Shown here: in pieces, positions 56,340 to 64,000 of the stretch
Position numbering within the stretch: the stretch's first letter is position 1
Layout: the number at the start of each line of letters is the position of its first letter
Assembly: GCF_000264905.1 (NCBI RefSeq)
Contig: NW_006763137.1
Span: forward strand, 746,719-810,718
Source: Stereum hirsutum FP-91666 SS1
Lineage: Eukaryota; Basidiomycota; Agaricomycetes; Russulales; Stereaceae
DNA length: 64,000 nucleotides
Direction: 5' to 3'
Position numbers and translations under genes: made by a program
Notes under the pieces: model-generated
Told to the model about the DNA's origin: nothing
The model's database searches: none
What the model saw: only the letters and a program-made list of their open reading frames with translations

Positions 56340-57148
56340 ATGGCTAAGAGTATGTTGTCGATTCAAGTGGTTCGGAAACATACGTTGAATACTTACATGA
56401 TGTGCTTGAATGAAACTTTAGTACCACGCAACTTCCGCCTGCTCGAAGAGCTCGAGAAGGGCGAGAAAGGCATCGGCGATGGCTCATGCTCGTATGGTCT
56501 CGAAGACGGAGACGACATCCTCATGAGCCACTGGAACGGAACCATCATCGGACCAGGACACGTACGTTATTCTTCTCATTCTTTCCATCATAATATTTCC
56601 CTTCGTTTTTCTCTATTGTTTGTACCATCGCACCCGTATAAACTGACTCATCTCCCGCCACACCACCGCCCCTCACACTATTCCTTGCCCTTCACCGATC
56701 CCAAACACTCATAGACCGTACACGAGAACCGAATCTACAGTCTCAAGATCACCTGTGGCGAGACGTACCCCGACCGCCCACCGACCGTCCAGTTCGTCTC
56801 GCGCGTCAACCTCCCGTTCGTGAACCAGACCGATGGCACGGTCGATACGTCCAAGCTTCCCGTTTTAGCGCACTGGAACAGGAATAGCAGCATCGAGACG
56901 GTATTAGTCGAGATTCGACGGTGCGTAGCACTCCTCGTATTTCCCTTTTCCTTTGTTTCTTGTTTTCTTCTTCTTGGGGGGCCGTTGGAGATGGGTATGA
57001 ATTGGCGCCTGTGTTATTCGTGGGCGTGTTGCGTGTGATCGCGAGGCTGACTCGTGTTCCGTGTTGTGGCGCCACCTGCTTCCATAGGGAGATGTCCTCT
57101 TTCAACAACCGCAAGCTTCCCCAACCCGCCGAAGGCTCGACGTTCTGA
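56340..57148 (+). CDS. MMS2: Ubiquitin-conjugating enzyme variant Mms2
   Basis: Exons 56340-56349, 56422-56561, 56715-56920 and 57088-57148 give 138 residues (yeast Mms2 is 137). With Ubc13 it builds Lys63-linked ubiquitin chains in DNA-damage tolerance. Landmarks: [50 protein letters not shown] and [11 protein letters not shown], with no catalytic cysteine at the usual place, as in UEV proteins. The C-terminal helices of true E2 enzymes are absent, also as expected. The first coding exon holds only 10 bases. The ATG before AAG then splice matches the family start. Confidence 0.95.
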
Positions 57149-57318
57149 TCGCTCATCTTCCTCGACCACCTCACATTTCACATCTCACGATTCACGACCA
57201 TACATACATAATATCATTGATATTTGAGCATACTGTATCCCCGCCTTTGCCTCCCGTTTTCTGACACGGGGCTAGGCGCTGAAGCAGGACATGAAAGCAA
57301 AGAAGTAGCATCTGTTGT

Positions 57319-57352
<34 letters not shown>

Positions 57353-58474
57353 GTTGTTCAATATTATCATCTGTCTGTCTGCCTGTCTGCTTGTCTTTAT
57401 GTCTTTGGACAACCACCCAGCCTCCCAAGCACGCGTGGTGCTGAAGGCGTACCGTATGCATTTCTGAGTAATAACCACACTGCGCCGACAAATGTGCGCG
57501 CTTCAGACCCTACCAGATATTCCGCATCGCAAAGTGCACAGTGCGCACCTTTCGCCTTAACATTTTCTAACCTCATGGTGAAGATGTTACCCCCTATGTA
57601 TGACTCAGTAGTACAGTCGAACTCTCAAATCTCCCGGCTCCTTCACTTTTACTTAGTGGCCATTCCCTCGGCCTACGGTATACTGTGCCCCGCGTCCTAA
57701 GTTCAGTCGCTATGTGGTAGCTTTAAAGGTCTTCTTCAAAAACATGAGTAAGATCCGTGTAACACGTCCATACCAGATGACTATATACACATTCTCCTAG
57801 ATTTCATCCTCTCCTTCCAACAAACTCAACACTCCAACAAAACAGAGACGGAAACACCAAACCGGCCGATCAAGACCTATATACGCAGAATCAGAACATC
57901 AAGTGCTTCAAAGCGTGTGAACGAGAACGCGTAGGATGTGAATGTAAGCGCACTGACGACGACAACGACGAGGGGGGAGCAAAGCGATGTTAATGAAAGA
58001 TGAAAACAAGAAGTGTAGATGACGATGCAAGATAAAATGCAAGACAGAATGAGAATGCAAGATGGATGTAAATCTAGTAATGTAACTGTAGCGTAACGAG
58101 AACTTGTCCGATGGGTGGGTAGCGATCGAGCGACTGAGTGGGAAAGCGAGCGAACGGACGATTGAACGAGCGAATGTGAGGTGTGAGTGGGGCGGGAAAG
58201 GAAAGCTATGTACTGAGTCGATCAGCGAAGATGCGATTGATTGAATTGATTCTTGGATTCTTGGATTCTTGAACACTTATAACTTCGAGACTTCGGGAAT
58301 GTATTCTTGAGAGCCTGCCTCGCTGAACTCTATGCTGAAACGCTGAGACGCCAGACGAAATTGCGGAGGATTGATTCGGGACGGAGATAGGAGAGAGCGA
58401 GGGAGAGCGAGGGCGTAAGAGACAAAGGGTAGGTGTTTGGATGAGGATCGATGGGGGATGGGAAAAGGGGGCGT
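57149..58474. other. Convergent intergenic region with a GTT microsatellite
   Basis: 1.3 kb between the 3' ends of MMS2 and the aspartic protease gene. It contains a trinucleotide repeat (next entry). No gene recognised; the region 57900-58470 is purine-rich with short open frames only. Confidence 0.45.
57314..57359. repeat. (GTT)n microsatellite
   Basis: About 15 TGT/GTT units with one C interruption, 166 bases past the MMS2 stop codon, probably in its 3' untranslated region or just beyond. Confidence 0.9.
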
Positions 58475-59942
58475 TTAAGCGAGGGTAGCGAACCCGACGC
58501 GTTTCTGGTCTACGTCGAAGACGGAGTAGACGTTCTGCATGAACACGTCTCCGATGATCCAGAACGCTATAATAAGTGCACAAGAAAGAAAAAGGGAAAA
58601 AAAAAATTCAACATTCCCAGCTATCGACTTCCAGGCGCATGGAGAATTGAACTCACAAGTCGACGTCGCCGCAATCCCACCCACACAATCGCTCGACCCA
58701 GCACTCACAAGCCCCAACGAGAAAGTACTCGGATCAATATCGAAGCTCTGCCCTCCAAAGCTCATACTCGCCGTCGGCACCCCATCGCACGGCACACTCC
58801 ACATCCCACTCTGTCCCTCAATCTCCTTCGCGCCCGTCACGTTCCCATAAAACGCCGCCACGCTCGTCTTATCGCCCAACACCAGCGTCGTCCCCGAATC
58901 GATAATCGACGCCGTAGAGCCCGACATCTGCGTCGCCGTGGAGTCGTTCGCCACGAGCGAGAGAGAGTCCATTTGGACTTGCCAGTAGCCCTCTTGGGTG
59001 ACGTCGGTGTAGGTGATGTCGCCGCTGTAGAGCGCATCGTTCGTCCCGCCGAGGAAGAGCTCGGAGTCGGAGGTGGAGAGTTTGAAGCTGAAGACGGAGG
59101 AGTCGAGTTGCCCGGCTGAGGCGAGGGATTGGAAGAGCGGGGGTTGGTTGTAGACGGAGATGGATTGGAAGCCTAGACCGATGAGGCCGTCCATTTGGAA
59201 GGAGGTGGAGTAGGTCGATGCGGCGCCGACGGTTTGGTTCGAGGTCTGAACGCGAAAGGATGGGTATACCGAGCGATGGGAGGAAGTTTAGAGGAACTAG
59301 AACGCACCGTCAGACCCTGCACCGTGACCGTATCGCTCCACTGTTTTCCCTGCACTTGACTCCCATCTCCATAATTCAACGTAAAATTCTTCCCCATATC
59401 CGTCGCGGAGCTGCTCTTGCTCGGATCATACAACGTCCTCCCCTCACACGTACTCCCGCAGTCCGCGCCCGCCAAAAACATGTCGGAGCTGCCCGTGTCG
59501 AAATCGACGGTGAAGCTCTGCGGGGGCGTGCCGACGGTGAGGTTGCCGGTCCACATGATTTGGGACTGGTCGGCGAGGGAGACGGCCCCAGTTGAGCGGC
59601 GGGAGAGGCCGAGGGAGGAGAGGGCGGAGGAGACGGTGGAGGCGAGGGAGTGGACGGTGCCGGTGTTGGTTTCGAAGATGGAGAAGCCTGCGTTTATCTT
59701 ACTGTTTGTGCGAGAGGATGTCAGTAAGGAGAGCGAGGGAGTGAGGATCTTGGAAAGACGTACGCGGTCGAGGCGGCCATATGGTTTGCGAGCGCAGAGA
59801 TGTCTACGACGCCGTCCTCTTGGACGAACGAAGCATGACGCTTGAGCGGGATCTGCAGCGCTTTCTTCACGGGCTCAAACGGAGCCGCGAGCGAGACGGC
59901 AGGTAGGATGGCGAGGAGGCAGAAAGAGGCAGAGAGACGCAT
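58475..59942 (-). CDS. Secreted aspartic protease (peptidase A1)
   Basis: Exons 59942-59764, 59701-59308, 59245-58657 and 58566-58475 on the minus strand give 417 residues. It is a pepsin-fold acid protease. A signal peptide covers about residues 1-19 (ASFCLLAILPAVSLAA), followed by a propeptide to about residue 100. The catalytic aspartates are Asp128 in FDTGSS and Asp307 in IDSGTT. Other family marks are WTGNLTVGTPPQ, DGLIGLGF, and IIGDVFMQNVYSVFD at the end. The signature cysteine pair CGSTCEG is present, with CDG and DCVGGI for the second disulfide. The C-terminus is short with no GPI signal, so it is probably released. A role in nutrition is likely. Confidence 0.96.
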
Positions 59943-61275
59943 TATTGGACGAAGAGTACGGGTTCAAGGCTGAAAAGCGGGTGAAAGAGCGAAAAGAAAA
60001 TTGAAGAGTAGAGAGCGGGATGTGCGTGCGGGCAGTGGGTGGGATGAAGGGGGTGTATGTGGCGGTTGGAAGGGAGAAAAGAGGTGGAAAGAAAAGGGTA
60101 AGACAGACGGCTGTGTTGGTTTTATAGGAAGACGCTTCGACGGGGCTAATTTCGGGGGTGTCTGTTGTTATGGCTGTACCGGACTCCACCCGACTGCGTC
60201 TCACTCTCGTACCTCGACAGCGCAGCTGCATATCGTTTTGCTCATCAATTGATCTTAGGTCTAAAGGGGTACTCAACGACATTCAAAGCTCTTGCATTGG
60301 GCTGGCAAAGAAAAGAAACATATCATGACGAGCTTCCATAGCTGGACGGTGAGACGGGGGTCGCAATCGGAAGCGGACGACGTAACGTACGGCGAAACGT
60401 TCTTGCCCACGCCACACTGTGGTGCCACCTCGAGGCGATATACTTTGTGGATATCACCCTCTTGAAAGTGGTGATGAAAGCGAGTGGAAGCCTCAGTTAT
60501 TCGTTGACAATTTTTGAAGGGCATTCGCCACATTCGGGCGACCAAAACTCTACAGGTAAGTTTAGGGGTCCATCGCTCGCAAACGTTGCTTTGAAGATAT
60601 CATATATCAGCCCCTAACGAAGTCGATGGCATCGGGGAACCTGCGAAGGGAAATATTGTCTCATGGCCGCAGAAGGTATGTAGAATCGACGATGCGTTGC
60701 TCATATAGCTCGTTTGGCCACAGGACAAAGGCATTTTGTGGTCCGACTCGTCAAGAAAGCACGGCAACTGCGCTCGAGAATGCTTTGGCCAGCCTCGCCT
60801 GGTCAACGTCAATGCCGGCCAGGCTCACTTGGTCTTCAGGAAGGACTCAGGAAGGTCTATTTACTGGACCGTCAGTGGCACCGTCTCGCTTTGTGGAGGC
60901 AAGCAATGTTGCACTAGATATAGAGGCGTTATTACGCCTAGTGCTATGATCTGTTGAAGATTCGGCGCTGTCAGTGTAGAAATTGAATGTGGATGGTTGT
61001 GGCCGACAGCATCTGCCACTGAACACGGAGATCGTGCCTGGGCGGACATGAAGAGATAAGATAAGATAACAGCCCGTCCCAAAATCATGCTCGAATGACG
61101 GCCTCGCACGTGAAATAGCCTCAGCCTGCGTTCTTCTTGCATACTCAAGCTCACCCCTCTGCCTTTTCACACATCGCTCTCCGCCCACGACCGTCTTGTT
61201 CTTCATCCTCTAGCATAGCATACCCACTTCTTGATCTTTTTACTGTTGAGGACCTTCAAAAGGTGGATATTGGAT
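59943..61275. other. Divergent intergenic region
   Basis: 1.3 kb between the aspartic protease start and the Opi1-like start, pointing apart. Short open frames on both strands (for example 60626-60949) show no family resemblance. No gene recognised. Confidence 0.4.
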
Positions 61276-64000
61276 ATGCAGACGACTAGTACTCAACGCT
61301 CGATCGAGGACGAGGCGGAGAGCGTCAGGATCGCGGTACATGCGCTGGGAGATATGCGCGCTCGCGCCGTGGCTTCCAAGGAGGCAGCACAAGCACAAGC
61401 ATCAAGTTCTGGCTCGACTTCATCCTCCAGAACCCAATTTCCTACTTCTCATTCCGCCAGCCGTGCGTACCATCTTCGACCAACCCATCATTTATTCATT
61501 TATTTTATATACTCAACATACTGACCTGCCGTCCCATGACCCCACCCCGCTCGCTTAACCTCCCCCGCATGCTCGGACCCGCATCATTCACTTTTACTTG
61601 CTTGATTTAGCCTTCCAACCCACCCCAGCCCTCTCCATCGCCTCATCCTCAACCTCGCCGACGCTCCCCTCGCCCAGTCTTGCTTCTGACGACCGTGACC
61701 GTCTCGAGATCGATACCGATACTATCGGTATCGACGTCAATTCTCCGGATTTTGTCTCGAGGGTGTCACATCTGCCTATCGTGAATAGTGCGCTGAGGGC
61801 TTATGAGCAGAGTAAGGCGAGTTCGAGGGTGGTTAAGGTATGTTATTGTGTTCCTTATCGAGCTGTTGTCTTTCGTGCGAAAGGAGGGTCATGTGTGCGG
61901 GGAAGGCTCGTACGTGCATCGTGCTCCAGACGCGGGCTATGGAAGCTCGTCGATAAGCTCGTCCACGTCCGATCGTCTGCGTATGCGCTCGTCATGCTCG
62001 CGATTGCTGCTGAGCATCGCACAAAGGACTGTCCGTCCACCCGTATCCTCTCCCTCTCCCGCTATCTGACCGACGCGTCTTATTTGCTCCACACCAACAC
62101 CACACTATAATCACCTGCCAATGCGCATGCCACCGCTCTCCATCGGCTAACACATGTGCACTGAATTCTCAATCATTCAACCCCAACGTCTTTCACAACT
62201 CCCTTTTCAATTTTCGTTTTCTTGGGGAAGCAGTATGATCATCTGACTGACTTTCTTCTTTTTGTGTGGACGTGCGCGCTGTTGGGTTGGGTTGTTTCGG
62301 TTGTTTCGGTCGGTCGATGTACTTCTAGTATGGCGCGGAGATGATGGAGTCCAGCGTGAAGACGATTTCGAGGCCTGTGATGGATAGATTACCCGTTAAT
62401 CAACTGGACGAGTTCGCGTGCAGACAGCTCGATCGAGTGAGTCCTCTCTTCTCCTCCCCTCCCAATTATTTTCATCCCAATCATCTATACCTCCTCGTCC
62501 TCGGCATAACTAATACGTCACCGACATGTCTAGCTCGGTCGATACAGCACAAACCAAAAACGAGCTTCGAGCACGGAGAGGGACAGGATGCCCGTAGACG
62601 AGCAGGAGTCCACGGACGATCGGAGAGAATCCGCATGGGAATCGGGATTGCAGATCCAGATGCAGGGGGCGGGATCTTCTTCTTCGTCTTCCGCTGGTAC
62701 TGAGTGGGGACGCGAAATGAGTCGCGAGCGGAGCGTGGTGAGAGAGGACGGGTATTCGGATGGTGTGTTATCTTTTCCTCCTCCTCTTCTTCCTCCGTCT
62801 TCGTGTCTTCTCCCAATCGCTGACGACTGGATGCGTGATTTGTTCGACAGTGAGGACAGCGCGACCGAGTCCGAGCGGGGAGTCGCAGGAGAATATCCAC
62901 CAACAGATCGCACAGCGGAGTCGATGGCAGACTATGCTTTCTGAAGCTGGTGGGCTCGGTGCGGCTGTGAGCGAGGAAAGCATGCGGAGGCTCAAATACT
63001 GTTTACAATGGCTCCAGGTGCGTCATCACACCCTTCCCTCTTTCCCTCCTTATAATCCCCCGCCTCCATTCGTCTGGCTAACACAATCATGACATGGAAC
63101 GCACAATAGTACGCCACAGCGCACATCGACGACCAAATCCTCATTCTCCGCGACTTCATGGCCTCCCTCCAACCCCCACCCGGCTCTTCCCCGCACACGC
63201 TCATAAACCCCGACGCCGTCATCTCGCCCGAACACATGCGGCAGCTGAACAATGTGAAGCGCGACGTGGTCAACACGGTAAGACAGGTGGTGGACGTGGT
63301 GTCGAAGTATGCGGGCGGGGCGTTGCCGGAGCCGGCGAGGACGAGGGTGAGGGGGTTTATTCTGCATTTGCCGCAGGCTTGGGCGAGCGCGAGTCGGGGA
63401 CAACCGCATCCGCATGTACATCCGCATGCGCATCAGCTTCAGCATGCGATACCGGAGGCGAGCGCGAGTGGGGTTGGAGGGAGGGGCGGTGGGACGAGAA
63501 GGAGCGGACGGAGGGGTGAGAGGTTGAATGGGACCGTGGGCGCAGCAGGCGGTGAGATCTCTACGGCATCCTCGTCCCGTCCTCCTTCACCCTCTGGAAC
63601 AGCATCCCCCCGCCACGGACACTCACGACAATCGAGCGGGGCAGCAGCGTCCGCCTCCTCCCATACCCATGCCCACGCCAACGCAATCCCACCGACGGCG
63701 GGAGGCGCGACACAGGCTGCACAGAGGATATTGACGTTGGCGACGGAGAGTCTGGATATGATGAGGGGTGTGACGGGCGTCGTGAAGGATAGTTTGGACA
63801 GGGCGGATGCGTGGGTTGAGAGGTTGAGGATCGTGGGGCTGCAGAGACAGGGACAGGGACAGGCCGCAGTGGTCGATATACCGAACGGGGCGACGTACCC
63901 ACGCCCTGCAAACTCAAGCATGGGCGCGGGCGTTGGTGTGGGCGCGCATAGGATGCAGGAGAGTTTCAGCGCGAGTACGAGCGTGGCGTCGAGTCCTGTC
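61276..64000 (+). CDS. Opi1-type transcriptional regulator (partial, runs off the right edge)
   Basis: Exons 61276-61462, 61611-61837, 62329-62436, 62534-62762, 62851-63017 and 63110 to beyond 64000, about 600 residues so far. Yeast Opi1 represses phospholipid-synthesis genes and is held at the endoplasmic reticulum by phosphatidic acid. The Opi1 domain starts near residue 103: LPIVNSALRAYEQSKASSRVVK, then YGAEMMESSVKTISRP and NQLDEFACRQLDRL. It resumes after a Ser-rich insert at MLSEAGGLGAAVSEES, MRRLKYCLQWLQYA and HIDDQILILRDFM. The region 450-540 is rich in His, Ser, Gly and Ala and probably disordered. The last visible part has LTLATESLDMMRGVTGVVKDSL, part of the family C-terminus. The large intron (61838-62328, 491 bases) is unusual here. 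Binding partners in basidiomycetes are unknown. Confidence 0.88.

Noticed and set aside
57224..57700. Open frame with a run of valine codons
   Set aside because: It is only the GTT microsatellite translated; nothing else in the frame looks like protein.
60626..60949. 107-codon plus-strand frame upstream of the Opi1-like gene
   Set aside because: No splice partners and no family resemblance; two other frames are equally open here.

Overview
This 64 kb window comes from a filamentous basidiomycete nucleus, most likely an Agaricomycete (mushroom-type fungus). Genes on both strands are cut by many short introns (about 45-100 nt, GT..AG, with two GC..AG). Families typical of these fungi are present: DUF6533 seven-helix proteins, expanded F-box proteins and M20 carboxypeptidase S. 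Core genes resemble yeast genes but have far more introns. I see no transposon, CRISPR array or rRNA. A 499-base run of N (5941-6439) is a scaffold gap. Splice models were built by eye from frame continuity, splice sites and family resemblance; no alignment was run.

Left end (1-13.5 kb): two tandem DUF6533 membrane-protein genes (the first cut by the window edge), an intron-containing tRNA-Gly(UCC), then a set of mitochondrial genes: a Zim17/Hep1 zinc-finger chaperone, a Grx5-type monothiol glutaredoxin and a Pcp1/PARL-type rhomboid protease. Next come an Sds3-like histone-deacetylase-complex subunit and an HSD10-like short-chain dehydrogenase.

Middle (13.6-33.6 kb): the bifunctional purine enzyme ADE16/17, two tandem F-box paralogues, an unrecognised two-helix protein, an unrecognised reverse-strand gene, a small ABM-fold monooxygenase, and a complete 11-exon acetyl-CoA carboxylase (2228 residues).

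Right half (34.7-64 kb): a kinesin-14, a caspase-fold peptidase, a vacuolar carboxypeptidase S, the mitoribosomal GTP-binding protein mS29, and a second rhomboid gene. That second gene keeps the exon plan of the first but lacks the usual catalytic serine and helix-2 His/Asn. Then come a 2.2-copy tandem repeat, the ESCRT-0 subunit HSE1 with a very long Q/P/Y-rich tail, the Mms2 ubiquitin-conjugating variant, a secreted aspartic protease, and an Opi1-type regulator running off the right edge.

The genes do not form one operon-like pathway, as expected in a fungus. Recurrent links are mitochondrial biogenesis (Zim17, Grx5, Pcp1, the rhomboid-like paralogue, mS29), proteolysis and ubiquitin (F-box pair, Mms2, HSE1, carboxypeptidase S, aspartic protease, caspase) and lipid synthesis (acetyl-CoA carboxylase, Opi1). 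Several neighbours are divergent pairs sharing short promoters.
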